Part shown: positions 34,937 to 47,142 of the stretch, one piece after another
Position numbering within the stretch: position 1 is the stretch's first letter
How the letters are laid out: every line of letters starts with the position of its first letter
NCBI RefSeq assembly: GCF_000016505.1
Contig: NC_009706.1
Span: 2,604,001-2,668,000, forward strand
DNA: 64,000 nucleotides
Source of the DNA: Clostridium kluyveri DSM 555
Lineage (GTDB): Bacteria > Bacillota > Clostridia > Clostridiales > Clostridiaceae
Reading direction: 5' to 3'
Notes under the pieces: generated by a model
Seen by the model: the letters and a program-made list of their open reading frames with translations, nothing else
Told to the model about the DNA's origin: nothing
The model's database searches: none
Made by a program: the position numbers and the translations under genes

Positions 34937-37900
34937 TTACAAGCTTTCCATTATATTTAAAAGCGACTGATAACTGTCTACTTCGTGATATTTAACATGA
35001 CTTGTAGAAAGTTCATTAAATAGCCTTTTAGCACAGGAGATTTTTGCACTTTCAATTTTTATCAAATGCATACTGTCCATAGTTCCTTTGGTTTCAGCTA
35101 TGAAATAAATATGTTTTACTGTACCTTTTTTAAAAGCAATTGCCCAATCAGGAGAATAATTCCCACAGGAGTTGGAATATGAAAAGCTCTGGGAAGCTTT
35201 GCATATACACTTACTTCATTAGCTCCATCGAGATCTTCGGCAAATTTACGCTCTACACTTCTTTCTGCAGTTCCATCAGTAAAGACATAATCTTGAATAT
35301 GTTTTTTAGCTAAAAATGCCCTGCTGAAATCCCTTCCCATATTTTCTGCAGTGAATATATTGCTGTCATAAGAACCATCAATTTGATTATATGTAATATG
35401 ATCAACTATCATAGCGGCCTTTTCTTCTTTTATAAATTTAATACATTTTGTTATAAATTCTTCAGGATTGTATTTAAACATGGCAAATACAGTAGGATGT
35501 ATTCCCTTTAATATTTCTACAACTGTCTTTCTTGTAAGCACCGCACCTTCCGCAATTTTTCCCACCAGATCATATTTTATGCTGCCTATTTCAGAATGCC
35601 TTAATGTTTTTGTTTTTGATGACACACTTTTGAAAGAGTCCCCTCTTTCAAGTTCATTGACGTTAATATTATCCTTCTGTTCTGCCTGAGACAGTGTATA
35701 CTGCAGCTGTGATACAGCCATATGATTATCAATATTTCTTATAGATTTTTTTATGAGCTCGCTGCTGTCAAATTCTACAGTATAAGCATATTTGTGATTG
35801 ATATAATTCCATAATGTCTGAAATTCCTTTTTATAAAAATTCTCATTTAACTTATTTTCAGGTATTTTTACCTTATTCCCATCTTCCATCATATCTTTCA
35901 ATACATTTTCATCAAATACACTCTGGACAAGTTTGTGTACTCCATCAGCCATTGGGAGCAATTCCCCAGGTAAAGGTGTTAAACTATTATTTGCCAAATC
36001 CAATCTATAATTTTTAGTTACATTATCATCTTCATCAATATAATCATTTTTTATCAAATACCTATATATCTCCTTGGCCTGCCTTTTACTAATTTCCACT
36101 GATGTACTGTTAACCAATATCTTTTTGCCCACAAAATATTCTTGTTCGGCTTTTCTAGGTCTATCATATAAAACTTCTTTGATATCCTTTTGAAGACCTT
36201 CCGCAAAATTTTTATAACTTTCACTTGCAACTACAGTAAGCTTATTTATATCCTGTATATTATTTTTATCAATTCCAAGGTAATTTTCATCTACCCTGTC
36301 GCCATTTTTATCTACACACAATCTCATGCCTCTTCCAACTTCCTGCCGTTTCCCTATTGTACTATTACTGTGTTTTAAAGTGCATATCTGAAATATATTA
36401 GGATTGTCCCAGCCTTCCCTTAATGCAGAATGTGAAAATATAAATCTTGTAGGTTCATCAAAGCTTAAAAACCTTTCTTTATTTTTAAGTATTAAATCAT
36501 AAGCATTTATATCATCACTTTCTTCACTTTTCCCATTTGTCCTTGAGTTCACTATTTTCTTTGTTTTCTTATCAATACTGAAATAACCTTTATGTGTGTC
36601 TTTCACATCAATACCTTTAAGATATCTTGTATAAGGAGTGTCCTCCAGTGTTATGTACTTATTTAAAACACTTGTATACTCCTCCTCAAAAACCTCAGCA
36701 TATTCGGAATTTTGTTCAATACCATTTCCATCATAGACACGATATTTGGCTACCTCGTCTATAAAGAAAAGAGAAAGTGTCTTTATTCCTCTGTAAAACA
36801 GTTTTTCCTCTTTTTCAAAATGAGATGCAATGGTCTCCCTTATCTGTATTCTTCTCATATCTTTTTCTGATATATCCCCCACTACAGTTCCTTTAGCTAT
36901 AACAAGTCCATTAGTAAAAGTGACAGTGCTTTCCATAGGATTAATCTCATTTATCACAAAATTTTCTTTATATTCTTCCATATTATTCTAAGCACTATAG
37001 AGGTTATCCCCAACATCAAATATTCGGGTTTCTCTATTAATAGATTTGTTATATCTGATTTCCAATTCAATTTTGGCTCTTGGCGGTTTTTTAGGAGAAA
37101 CAATGATATCATCTAAAAACAAATACTTTTCTGTGCCTCTGAAATTTTTTACTTCAAATCCCTTTACCTCAATCTTCTTAACCAATCTTTCATTATAAGC
37201 ATCCAGTGCATCCAGTACATATACCAAATTATGTTTTTCTCTGTGGGTAGCTGAATAATTAAGGCAGAATAACGGATTAAATAATTTCAACGAATCTTTT
37301 GTCTTTTTACCACTTAATCTCTGGGGTTCATCCATTATTAAAATAGGCCTGTTAGCTGCTATCACATCAATAGGACGTCTGCTCTGAAATTCATCCAGAC
37401 GTTCATAAATTCTTCTGGCATCAGCTCCCCTTGCATTAAAAGCTTGTACATTTATAATCATTACATTTATATCCGAGCTGCTGCTAAAACTGTCCAGTAG
37501 GCTTAAATTTTTGCTGTTATAGATAAAATATCTGGCCTTTTTATGATATTTCTCCATAAAATGCTCCTCTGTCAGCTCAAAATTCTTCTTTACACCTTCT
37601 CTGATTGCAATAGAAGGAACTACAACAATAAATTTACTGAAGCCATATCTTCTATTCAGTTCAAATATGGTCTTTATATATACGTAAGTTTTACCGGTAC
37701 CCGTTTCCATTTCAATATCCAGACTGCATCTTCCCAGGTTCTTAACCAATTTATCCGACAATTTTATGTTATTGCCATACTGAATGTTTTTTATATTTTT
37801 CAATAGTTCACCATCACTAAGAGCAATTTCTGGATTTTCAAAGCCATCACTATTTTCTATTTCCCTGTAGTAATCTTCCTTCTCTATTTCCTTAGGCTTT

Positions 37901-38112
37901 ATTTTATTGTCAATCACATTAAACAGTGATGCTTTTTCTGCACCTTGAATATTACCATATTGATCCTCATATTCAATTACGTTTTTCTTCTCCTGTATTC
38001 CCAAATCTCTGCTATATTTCACCTGAGCTATATAAGGCTGCCCTCGAAAAACATTTACAGTGCTTTCCACTGCTTTTGTCTGATAAGATTGTATCTTAAA
38101 TTTGAATTTCAT
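34937..38112 (-). pseudogene. res: Type III restriction enzyme Res subunit, nonsense mutation plus frameshift
   Basis: Superfamily 2 helicase/nuclease subunit of a type III R-M system. Start at 38112 with GGAGG upstream. Walker A METGTGKTY near 137, DEPQ box near 258, LNYSATHRE near 286. An in-frame amber TAG (36990-36988, codon 375) splits it: …GDNLYSA stop NNMEEYKENF. The second half carries RFIFSHSALREGWDNPNIFQIC and GRGMRLCVD. Near 35160 one base is lost (PVG-NYSPDWAIAFKKG becomes PVGIILL…), removing the last 75 residues (ETKGTMDSMHL, nuclease end), which remain readable to a stop at 34937. With both lesions and no intact mod, the system is dead. Confidence 0.88.
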
Positions 38113-38122
38113 AATTGACCTC

Positions 38123-38254
38123 CTACAACACTTTTCTGATTGTATCGGGACTGTATGTTTCAAATATCTGTTCAAAATTAGCTGCTACCGCATCACTGTC
38201 CAGGAAACTGTCCCTAAATACTGCATAAAAAGGCTTCATCTTAGCTATTTTCAT
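38123..38254 (-). pseudogene. mod: C-terminal remnant of type III modification methylase Mod
   Basis: 43 residues, MKIAKMKPFYAVFRDSFLDSDAVAAN… ending SPDTIRKVL, closely match the extreme C-terminus of Mod (KPFYAVFRDS-F-SD-V-N-EQIF). It sits 10 bases before res, exactly where mod ends in such operons. The other 500 or so residues are gone; a DUF2975/XRE pair lies where they should be. Deletion scar therefore near 38254-38282. Confidence 0.8.
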
Positions 38255-38281
38255 AACTACATTATCTGTTATTCAGCCAAA

Positions 38282-38494
38282 CTATCGTGAATCATTTCTG
38301 TATTCCAAAATATCTCCGGGCTGACATTCCAAAGCCCTGCAGATTGCATCTAAAGTCGATAGTCGAATTGCTTTTGCCCTTCCATTTTTTAATATAGAGA
38401 TGTTTGCCATGGTTATTCCAACTTCTTTCGAAAGTTCTGTGACACTCATTTTCCTTTTGGCCAGCATAACATCAATATTGATTATAATTGCCAA
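38282..38494 (-). CDS. XRE-family HTH regulator (YozG-like)
   Basis: About 70 residues, a single Cro/CI-type HTH: MLAKRKMSVTELSKEVGITMANISILKNGRAKAIRLSTLDAI…, ending GDILEYRND. Such proteins are paired with DUF2975 membrane proteins, as here. I place the start at the TTG at 38494, with GAGGTG 6 bases upstream overlapping the DUF2975 stop (TGA); a GTG at 38503 is the alternative. Likely autoregulates the two-gene operon. Confidence 0.88.
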   Translation of the reverse strand: MAIIINIDVMLAKRKMSVTELSKEVGITMANISILKNGRAKAIRLSTLDAICRALECQPGDILEYRNDSR

Positions 38495-38504
38495 GTTATT
38501 CACC

Positions 38505-38981
38505 TCAAATCGTTAGATCATTGTCTGATTTTATATCTACCGCATCTTTTAAAAGCTTTTGGAGAACAACAGCAAAGACTGCGATCACAAATGAAGCAAA
38601 AGCAATGACCAATCCCAGTGCTACAATGCCCGGGGCATCGTCTGCATTTGCCATAGGAACTAAGAATGGTATTAGTACTGCATATATAATACTGATTGTA
38701 ATAGCACAGTGTTTTATATTCTTTAAAACTGTTACAGATAATTCCGAAAAGGCTTTGTTCCTGTCAATATAGTTTAGAAGTCTCAAGACCTGGTACAATG
38801 CAGCAAAAAACGGTATTGCTGAAAGATAGGAGCCTATTAAAACAGGCCAATAATCCACCTTGGGATAATGTTCTGCTGCTCCAGCAGCTATTGCAGGAAG
38901 CCAAAAAATGCACAATGCAAGTACTATAATTCCAATAAGAAAGACCACTATCTTTAAAAAAATTGTTGATCCCGGTTTCAT
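38505..38981 (-). CDS. DUF2975 family membrane protein
   Basis: A 158-residue protein with four hydrophobic segments (about 10-32, 45-67, 90-112, 118-145). DUF2975 proteins are found next to YozG-like XRE regulators; their function is unknown and may be sensing. Start at the ATG at 38981 behind GAGG. Directly coupled to the XRE gene downstream. Confidence 0.85.
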   Translation of the reverse strand: MKPGSTIFLKIVVFLIGIIVLALCIFWLPAIAAGAAEHYPKVDYWPVLIGSYLSAIPFFAALYQVLRLLNYIDRNKAFSELSVTVLKNIKHCAITISIIYAVLIPFLVPMANADDAPGIVALGLVIAFASFVIAVFAVVLQKLLKDAVDIKSDNDLTI

Positions 38982-39028
38982 AAAAAGCACCTCACTTATT
39001 TATTGTTTCGATTTACAATTGAGGAGAT

Positions 39029-39057
39029 AAAAAGCATCCAAGTTTTAACCTAGATGC
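39029..39057 (-). terminator. Intrinsic terminator
   Basis: Minus strand GCATCTAGG pairs (with G-U) to CTTGGATGC, followed by TTTTT. It ends whatever is transcribed from the EFR1/glycosyltransferase remnants. Confidence 0.6.
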
Positions 39058-39316
39058 CTTTGTATAAGTAACTGCGATTGGCTATCTTACTAAGAAGCCT
39101 GGCCTTTCTTTTAATCGGCCGAACCTTTCCGCCCGCAACTGCCTCTGTAGCTTCATCTGCCTTTTTCATTGCATTTTCTATAAGCTTTTATACAACATCT
39201 TTGGCAAAGGCTTGATACTTCACGATATAATTTCCAGGCATTTTTACTCCAGCTGCATAAGACAAATAAACATCCTTTTCTTTCAAAATATCGTCCAGCA
39301 TTCCCGTAGATGTTCT
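39058..39316 (-). pseudogene. Fragment of an EFR1-family flavodoxin/ferredoxin protein
   Basis: A frame reads …MLDDILKEKDVYLSYAAGVKMPGNYIV (in part), a stop at about 39188, then KLIENAMKKADEATEAVAGGKVRPIKRKARLLSKIANRSYLYKG. The order AAGVKMPGNY … KVRPIKRK … fits the linker between flavodoxin and ferredoxin domains in EFR1 proteins. Both the N-terminal flavodoxin start and the Fe-S domain are missing. Confidence 0.5.
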
Positions 39317-39335
39317 CCTGCTTTTTTAGAATTAT

Positions 39336-39620
39336 TTATATAAATAGATGTTCTGTTAAAATCATCAATTGTATTCCTAATTGTTTCTGAGGGACACCAT
39401 ACATTAAGCCTGTCATAATGCTATTCTGACCTCCATGATTTATATAGGCTGCAGTTTCCGGCATGAGTTTACTAAAATCAAATCTTTTATCAATATGGAT
39501 ATTATTCTTCTCACATGGATTTACTTGTTCCGCTGCAATATATATCTGAAAATCAGTTCCTTCAAATGCTTTAATCAAGTTATTTACAACTGTCCTCGCC
39601 TTAATTGTTCCATAATCCAA
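39336..39620 (-). pseudogene. MGT-type glycosyltransferase fragment
   Basis: 94 residues with the GT-B donor-site signature PETAAYINHGGQNSIMTGLMYGVPQ of UGT/MGT glycosyltransferases. The N-terminal acceptor domain and the end are missing. The adjacent 39621-39770 holds open but unassignable sequence. A gene scrap in a degraded tract. Confidence 0.6.
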
Positions 39621-39770
39621 CTTGTAATCTTCTTTTTTTCTTGAACTCTAAATAATTGTGCCAGCTTGACTAATCTTTTTTCCATAAACATAGGAGCTCC
39701 AAATGGTGATGGAATTGGTGCATAATAATTTTTTACATTCTCTATGTTTCTATAATTAACATCTTCTCCG

Positions 39771-41752
<1,982 letters not shown>

Positions 41753-41972
41753 ATGTCTACCTCTTTTGGATTCCACAATAATCCCTCCCACAAATCGCAT
41801 TAACGTACTGCTGTATTGCATTATATCACCAGCAGCTGGGAACAAACAGTCTACATTTACAATTTTTTATATGCTATAATTAAAGTGGCAGGGGTTTAAT
41901 TTTCAAAGGAGTAGCTTTAAAGACCCTACCCCTATAGATGATATATCCTCTATGTAGGCAGATGAAAACACT

Positions 41973-42542
41973 TCATAATGATTTCAAAAGATACTTCAAA
42001 TATTCATGGGCCTGAACTTTGGAGCAACCATTCTTTTTCAAAAAGCTCCATTCCAAAATGAGAAGGATAGTATTGCAATAATGTTCTGCTATAATCTCAT
42101 ATGGAATCTTATAACGTTCTCTACATGAACACTGATGAAAAATTTCCTGCATCTGGGTATTCATATAGATTCGAAAATAACTAAGCAGTAAATTTTCTCC
42201 GGAGTTAAATTTCAAAATATGTTGAATCGTATCCTGATGAGCAGCAATCAAATCATACATTCGATCAAAAAAAATATATAAACTCTCTTCCGAATCCAAA
42301 TCTCTATATTCTTCAAGGTGAATCTGTTGGGCAAGACTATACCAACAGTAATTTAGCAAATCATATTTATCGTCAAAGTAATTATAGAATGTAGCTCGTG
42401 GATAATTACTTTGTTGACAGAGTTCGTTAACAGTGATTTCTTCAAAAGATTTATTGGAAAGCAGTTCAAGCATACTATTAAAAAAAGCATCTAAAGTTCG
42501 CCTGGCTCCTTTGGTAATTTTTTTCGTAAGATCATATTTCAA
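41973..42542 (-). CDS. TetR/AcrR family regulator of the redox/export cluster
   Basis: A 189-residue TetR-type protein. HTH: RRTLDAFFNSMLELLSNKSFEEITVNELCQQSNYPRATFYNYFDDKYDLL (within residues 14-62). Start at the TTG at 42542 with AAAGGGAGG 6-9 bases upstream; the 50 upstream codons are promoter and operator. A TTTGTCTA-N4-TAGACAAA dyad lies 31 bases before the start, and the same dyad precedes the MMPL operon and the esterase, so this protein probably controls all three. Divergent from the OYE-type gene. Confidence 0.87.
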   Translation of the reverse strand: MKYDLTKKITKGARRTLDAFFNSMLELLSNKSFEEITVNELCQQSNYPRATFYNYFDDKYDLLNYCWYSLAQQIHLEEYRDLDSEESLYIFFDRMYDLIAAHQDTIQHILKFNSGENLLLSYFRIYMNTQMQEIFHQCSCRERYKIPYEIIAEHYCNTILLILEWSFLKKNGCSKVQAHEYLKYLLKSL

Positions 42543-42572
42543 AGATAATTCCTCCCTTTGCAGATTTATTTT

Positions 42573-42592
42573 TTTGTCTAAAATTAGACAAA
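42573..42592. promoter_or_regulatory. TetR operator, site 1 (TetR/OYE intergenic)
   Basis: TTTGTCTA (42573-42580), AAAT, TAGACAAA (42585-42592): perfect 8-bp arms, 4-base centre. Same architecture at 57006-57025 and 58486-58501. Confidence 0.75.
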
Positions 42593-42608
42593 AGTCTTTA
42601 TTTGATTC

Positions 42609-42637
42609 TTGATATGCTTTGCATTCAAGTTTATCAT
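42609..42637 (+). promoter_or_regulatory. Promoter of the OYE-type reductase gene
   Basis: TTGATA (42609-42614), 17-base spacer, TATCAT (42632-42637). The operator lies 16 bases upstream of the -35. The flank between operator and -35 (CTTTATTTGATTCTTGATA) is shared with the MMPL promoter. Confidence 0.6.
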
Positions 42638-42764
42638 AGAATTTGTAGATAGGCAAATGTCTAAAAATTTGCATATGAAGCAAAAAAAACAATTTGCGTT
42701 TAGCAATATCGATGATTTCTGCAGAATTAAATTTATGGAAAACTAGAGTTAGGAGGACAGGACA

Positions 42765-44879
42765 ATGGCATACAAAAAATTATTTTCGCCGATGAAAATC
42801 AGAAATATAGAAATAAAAAATAGAGTTGTCATGACAGCCATGGGAGTGGATGTATCCGACCATGACGGCACCGCCAACGAAAAAACAGTAGCTTATTACA
42901 GGGAGCGGGCTAAAGGCGGCGTCGGCTTGATCATAACAGAATATACACGTGTCAATGAAAAAGACGGTGTAGTAGCTTCCGGGCAGCTCTCCATGTCTTC
43001 GGATAAGTATATCAAACCATTTCAGAAAGTTGCAGCTGCCGTTCACAGAGAAGGTGCGAAAATATTTGTACAACTCCATCATCCGGGTCGTCAAAATGTC
43101 GTGCTCTTCCCTACGTTTTGGAGTATTAATGAGAAGCTTGCAAAAATCTTTCCTTTTTATTGGAAAGTGTTCTCTTCTATAGCTGGAAAGGCTGATGCAG
43201 AATCTCTAAGTGATCCAAAGATGATTCAGATGATGAATAAATATATGAAGCCATTAAGGGCACCCAGTGATGTACCGGCGGGACTTGGACTTTCTGTTTT
43301 CGGGAATCAAAAAATCAAGCCTTTTACTACAGAAGAGATTCATAATTTAATAGGACAGTTCATAAAAGCCGCTAAAAGAGCACAACAATCCGGTGCAGAC
43401 GGAGTGGAGCTGCATGCAGGACATGGATATCTTTTAAATCAGTTTTTAAGTCCTTATACAAATATCCGCAGTGATGAATACGGCGGCAGCTTTGAAAACC
43501 GGCTGCGGATTATGAAGGAACTGATAGAGGGAATTCACCGGGAATGTAGTGCAGATTTTCCCATCTCAGTACGTCTTACAGTAGATGAATTCTATGAAAA
43601 AATCGATTATCCTGAGCAGGGTCTGCATTTAAACGATGGCGTCGAGATAGCAAAGTCACTGGAAGCATATGGAGCAGATGCCATCAACGTTACAACTGGA
43701 AATAGTGATACTCAGTTTATGATCACCGAGCCCATCAGTTTTCAGCCCGGATGGCGAAAATATCTTTCCAAAGCAGTAAAGGATGCTGTGCATATCCCCG
43801 TCATTTCGGTTGGCGTAATTCGTACTCCGGAGCAGGCTGAGCAGCTTTTATTGGAAGGAGATCAGGATTTCATTGGACTGGCAAGGCCGCTTCTTGCCGA
43901 TCCAGATTGGGCTGTAAAAGCCAAAAACGGAGATTCACGGAATATTCAGAGATGTATTGGCTGTCTATATTGTATGGAATCCTATGAGCGTAATATTATA
44001 AATGGATTGCCAGTTAATTGTGCTGTTAATCCACGGTCCTGCCAGGAGACAAAATACACGAAAATCGGGGAAAAAAACGGTGATGGAAGACAGATTGTGA
44101 TTGTTGGTGCCGGACCGGCGGGTCTCACTGCAGCAAGAGAGCTGGCAGCCAGAAAATTCAAGGTCACCCTATTGGAGAAGGAAGCTGCACCTGGCGGGCA
44201 GCTGCAGCTTGCAAAGATGCCGCCGTATAAAGAAAAAATGAGCTGGTGTTTTGAAGATCTGGAATATCAAGCTAAGAGAAATGGAGCTGAGATTCTCTAT
44301 AACAGGATTGCTACAAAGGAACTTGTAGCGTCCTATCACCCATATGCGGTAATCGTCGCCGCAGGGGCTGTGGCATTTAAGCCAGGTATACCGGGTGCCA
44401 AAGAAGATTATGTGACGACGGTAACACCGATTTTGAGAGGTGATTTGAAATTTGAAAACAAGTCAATTGCAGTTGTTGCTTCCGGTATGACAGGAATCGA
44501 AACAGCGGAGATACTGGTGGAGCAGGGCAACAAGGTAACCATTATAGAGATGGCCGACAAGATTGCTCCTGGTGCCTTTAATATCAGCGTGTGGGATGTC
44601 ATGAACAGGTTAAAAAAGGGTGACGTAACCTTTATGCCCGGAAGAAAACTTGAAAGCATCGCCAACCACAAGCTTACACTCGTTCAGAAAAACAGCGTGA
44701 GGGAAATCGTATATGCAGATGCAGTTGTTCTCTCATTGGGAGTACGCAGCAATAAGGAAGTTGCAGCAGAATTACATGGATGCTGCGATAAAATGTATGT
44801 GATTGGAGATGCCTATAAATCAGGCAGAATTAAAGATGCAGTTCATCAGGCATATGAACTTTCGCGTGAATTGTCATAA
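42765..44879 (+). CDS. NADH:flavin oxidoreductase, 2,4-dienoyl-CoA reductase/BaiCD-like
   Basis: A 704-residue Old-Yellow-Enzyme fusion. FMN TIM barrel (1-380: NRVVMTAMGVDVSDHDG, HAGHGYLLNQFLSPYTN, QSGADGVELHAG); a [4Fe-4S] site CIGCLYCMESY plus a later Cys (about 395-415); and a C-terminal FAD/NAD(P) module (IVGAGPAGLTAARELA near 445; end VIGDAYKSGRIKDAVHQA). The family reduces enone C=C bonds of enoyl-CoAs, bile acids or xenobiotics. It is some 40 residues longer than typical, mainly an insert around 110-170. AGGAGG precedes the ATG. First gene of a run of redox genes; under the divergent TetR regulator by promoter evidence. Confidence 0.92.
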   Translation: MAYKKLFSPMKIRNIEIKNRVVMTAMGVDVSDHDGTANEKTVAYYRERAKGGVGLIITEYTRVNEKDGVVASGQLSMSSDKYIKPFQKVAAAVHREGAKIFVQLHHPGRQNVVLFPTFWSINEKLAKIFPFYWKVFSSIAGKADAESLSDPKMIQMMNKYMKPLRAPSDVPAGLGLSVFGNQKIKPFTTEEIHNLIGQFIKAAKRAQQSGADGVELHAGHGYLLNQFLSPYTNIRSDEYGGSFENRLRIMKELIEGIHRECSADFPISVRLTVDEFYEKIDYPEQGLHLNDGVEIAKSLEAYGADAINVTTGNSDTQFMITEPISFQPGWRKYLSKAVKDAVHIPVISVGVIRTPEQAEQLLLEGDQDFIGLARPLLADPDWAVKAKNGDSRNIQRCIGCLYCMESYERNIINGLPVNCAVNPRSCQETKYTKIGEKNGDGRQIVIVGAGPAGLTAARELAARKFKVTLLEKEAAPGGQLQLAKMPPYKEKMSWCFEDLEYQAKRNGAEILYNRIATKELVASYHPYAVIVAAGAVAFKPGIPGAKEDYVTTVTPILRGDLKFENKSIAVVASGMTGIETAEILVEQGNKVTIIEMADKIAPGAFNISVWDVMNRLKKGDVTFMPGRKLESIANHKLTLVQKNSVREIVYADAVVLSLGVRSNKEVAAELHGCCDKMYVIGDAYKSGRIKDAVHQAYELSRELS

Positions 44880-44898
44880 ACAAATTCGGAGATGTGAT

Positions 44899-45636
44899 AT
44901 GATTTATTATTTTTCAGCAACTGGAAATTCCAGATGGGTCGCTCAACGGCTCGCAGAAAAAACAGACGACACTGCCATCTCTATAACAGACATTGTAAAA
45001 TCGAAAGAAGTACCCGCATCTATCGGTGAGAATGATATTCTAGGCATTGTGTTTCCCGTTTATGCATGGTCCACACCAAAGTATGTGACGGATTTTGTAA
45101 AACAGATCAGAGTTCACAGAAATGCAGTTGTGTATGCAGTTGCCACCTGTGAAAGCGAGACCGGTTTTGCTTTTACATGGCTAAAACGGCACATTCGCGT
45201 GGATAGCTGCTATTCTGTGAGAATGCCTAACAATTATGTTTTATCAGGTTTTAATACAGAAAATGAAATCTCACAGCACCGCAAAATTGCTGCTGCAAAG
45301 ATAGATCTGGAATCAATCGGAGACAGTATCCTTAGAAGACAGAAAAAAAACAGAATATTTCCAGGAGCGCTGCCTTTTCTCAAATCATTTGTAATTGCAC
45401 CGATTTTTCGACTGTCCCGGTCTGACAGGAAATTTCATGCCGATAGCAAATGTATTGGCTGTGGCAAATGTGCAGCTGTCTGTCCCGTATCCGATATTCG
45501 GATGGAGAAGGGCAGACCTGCCTGGCAGCACAAAAAGTGTATGCAGTGCTGTGCATGTATTAACCGATGTCCGGTAAAAGCCATTCAATATGGCAACGCT
45601 ACGCAGAACAGCGGGCGGTATATTTTCCCCGATTAA
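44899..45636 (+). CDS. EFR1-family flavodoxin-ferredoxin electron-transfer protein (copy 1)
   Basis: A 245-residue cytoplasmic electron carrier: an N-terminal flavodoxin domain (MIYYFSATGNSRWVA binds FMN phosphate) and two C-terminal [4Fe-4S] clusters (CIGCGKCAAVCPVSDI and CMQCCACINRCPVKAI). Start at 44899 (GGAGATGTGAT upstream), 20 bases after the OYE stop. It probably feeds electrons to the OYE-type reductase or to a radical SAM enzyme. A second intact copy is at 48955, and two decayed copies flank. Confidence 0.9.
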   Translation: MIYYFSATGNSRWVAQRLAEKTDDTAISITDIVKSKEVPASIGENDILGIVFPVYAWSTPKYVTDFVKQIRVHRNAVVYAVATCESETGFAFTWLKRHIRVDSCYSVRMPNNYVLSGFNTENEISQHRKIAAAKIDLESIGDSILRRQKKNRIFPGALPFLKSFVIAPIFRLSRSDRKFHADSKCIGCGKCAAVCPVSDIRMEKGRPAWQHKKCMQCCACINRCPVKAIQYGNATQNSGRYIFPD

Positions 45637-45668
45637 GTAATTTTATTATCTTTAATACTATATAAAGA

Positions 45669-45921
45669 TTGCATTACCCATTGTATGAGAAATATCGGGT
45701 AACAAAGTGTTTCCCGGTGGAGGATAGTTGTATTGGATGTGGCTATGTGGGAAAATACCAGGCTGTATCGATTAAAATTCAAGCAGGAAGGTCAGTATGG
45801 ATCAGGATAAGGCACATTGCTTTGCTTGAATGCCTGAATTGCTATCCGAAGTTTGTAATCCATTATGAGAAGAAAACCCAGAAAACATGATCAATATATT
45901 AATCTGAATGTGAAAGTATAA
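45669..45921 (+). pseudogene. Degenerate C-terminal fragment of an EFR1-family protein
   Basis: LYEKYRVTKCFPVEDSCIGCG aligns with the Fe-S part of the EFR1 protein at 48955 (KYFSVEDSCIACG), and YPKFVIHYEKKTQKT with its end, but most cluster cysteines are lost (GYVGKYQA for GLCAKKCP) and the last dozen residues continue in another frame to 45921. Clearly a decayed duplicate. Confidence 0.7.
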
Positions 45922-45935
45922 GGAGGCTTAAAAAC

Positions 45936-46694
45936 ATGAGAATAGCAGTTGTGACTGGAGCATCTTCCGGTCTCGGAAAAGAATTTGTAGGAGAAATAAT
46001 TGAAAAATGCCGGGAACTGGACGAAATATGGCTTATTGCACGAAGAAAAGAGAAATTAGAAAAAATCAGACAGAAGTACCCTAAGGAAAAAATAAGGCCA
46101 GTACCTATGGATTTGGGAAAAGAAGAATCATTTGTAGAACTTGAAAAGGTTCTGGATGAAAACAAGCCAGATATCAGAATCCTTGTCAGCAATGCAGGAG
46201 TCGGCACACGTGGAAAATTTGAAGAAAAAGATTTGGAAAATCAGATTAATATGATTAACCTGAATTCCAAGGGATGTGCAGTCATAACAAAAATATGTCT
46301 TCCTTATATGAAAAAAGGAAGTTTCATCGTCGAAACCTGTTCCGTATCCTCTTTTGTGCCAAACCCAAACATGGCAGTATATAGTGGAACAAAGGCGTTT
46401 GTGTTGTATTTCAGCAGGGCAATCCGTGAAGAGCTGAAACCACGTGGTATTAATGTATGTGCATTATGCCCCGGCAATATGGTCTCAGAAATGGCAATTC
46501 TATCAGAAGCGCAAGGAAAGAAGTCTATTGTAAATAAACTACCCTATCTTGATATGAAAAATGTAGCGAGGGATGCTTTAAACGCTGCCCAAAAAGGAAA
46601 GGCTGTATATACGCCAGGAGCATTTTATAAATTTTATCGCGTTGTAAGTAAACTCCTTCCGCATAATTTAATGGTGCCATTTGCAAAAGTGTAA
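45936..46694 (+). CDS. Short-chain dehydrogenase/reductase (SDR), copy 1
   Basis: A 252-residue classical SDR. VTGASSGLGKEF (cofactor loop), LIARRKEKLEKI (Arg after strand 2 suggests NADP), NAGVG, active site Ser in VETCSVSSF and YSGTKAF with Tyr and Lys. AAGGAGG precedes the ATG. A paralogue lies at 49888 with the same ending (FYKFYRVVSKLLPHNL). It would reduce or oxidise a hydroxyl/ketone next to the bond handled by the OYE-type enzyme, as in bile-acid or steroid-type conversions; the substrate is not known. Confidence 0.9.
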   Translation: MRIAVVTGASSGLGKEFVGEIIEKCRELDEIWLIARRKEKLEKIRQKYPKEKIRPVPMDLGKEESFVELEKVLDENKPDIRILVSNAGVGTRGKFEEKDLENQINMINLNSKGCAVITKICLPYMKKGSFIVETCSVSSFVPNPNMAVYSGTKAFVLYFSRAIREELKPRGINVCALCPGNMVSEMAILSEAQGKKSIVNKLPYLDMKNVARDALNAAQKGKAVYTPGAFYKFYRVVSKLLPHNLMVPFAKV

Positions 46695-46775
46695 TTAACT
46701 GCAATACAACTTTTAAAAACATTTTACTTTGAGTCTCAAACTTGAATTATCATAAATTGGAGTTATTCATGGATA

Positions 46776-46916
46776 GTGACTCAAGTAGCGTTTAATCCTC
46801 TTTCAGAAAAATTGAAGGGAAAGGTAAAGGAAATTTATGTGATTGGAGATGCCAATAAGGCCGGAAAAGTACTTCATGCAACAACTGAGGCAGCAAAACT
46901 TGCAATATCGATCTAA
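46776..46916 (+). pseudogene. C-terminal remnant of a second OYE/FAD oxidoreductase
   Basis: The frame reads FNPLSEKLKGKVKEIYVIGDANKAGKVLHAT… and stops at 46916. IYVIGDANKAGKVLHATTEA matches the FAD-binding end of the intact 42765 gene (VIGDAYKSGRIKDAVHQA). Only about 45 residues remain. Confidence 0.7.
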
Positions 46917-47047
46917 ATTTTTAAACAACATCTATTCCAGAATGGCAATACTACACAAAATAAGGACAGATATGTTTCCACGATTAATGCTGTTTTTTAC
47001 GATTTCTCGTATTCTTTGTTCAAAACCCCTGCAAAAAAAGGAAACCA

Positions 47048-47071
47048 GCGGCTTTAGCTGTTCAAAGCCGC
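47048..47071. terminator. GC-rich hairpin between convergent genes
   Basis: GCGGCTTT (47048-47055) pairs with AAAGCCGC (47064-47071). On the minus strand TTTCCTTTTTTT follows, so it can end the radical SAM transcript. Confidence 0.6.
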
Positions 47072-47142
47072 CTTTACCGATATAAAACTCACTTAACCCA
47101 TTGCCAAAAACACAATTACCTTGAGCGAACTATACGAATCTT

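Noticed and set aside
36981-36990. Amber codon in res as a pyrrolysine readthrough site
   Set aside because: No pylT/pylS or downstream insertion element seen; a second frameshift in the same gene makes simple decay more likely.
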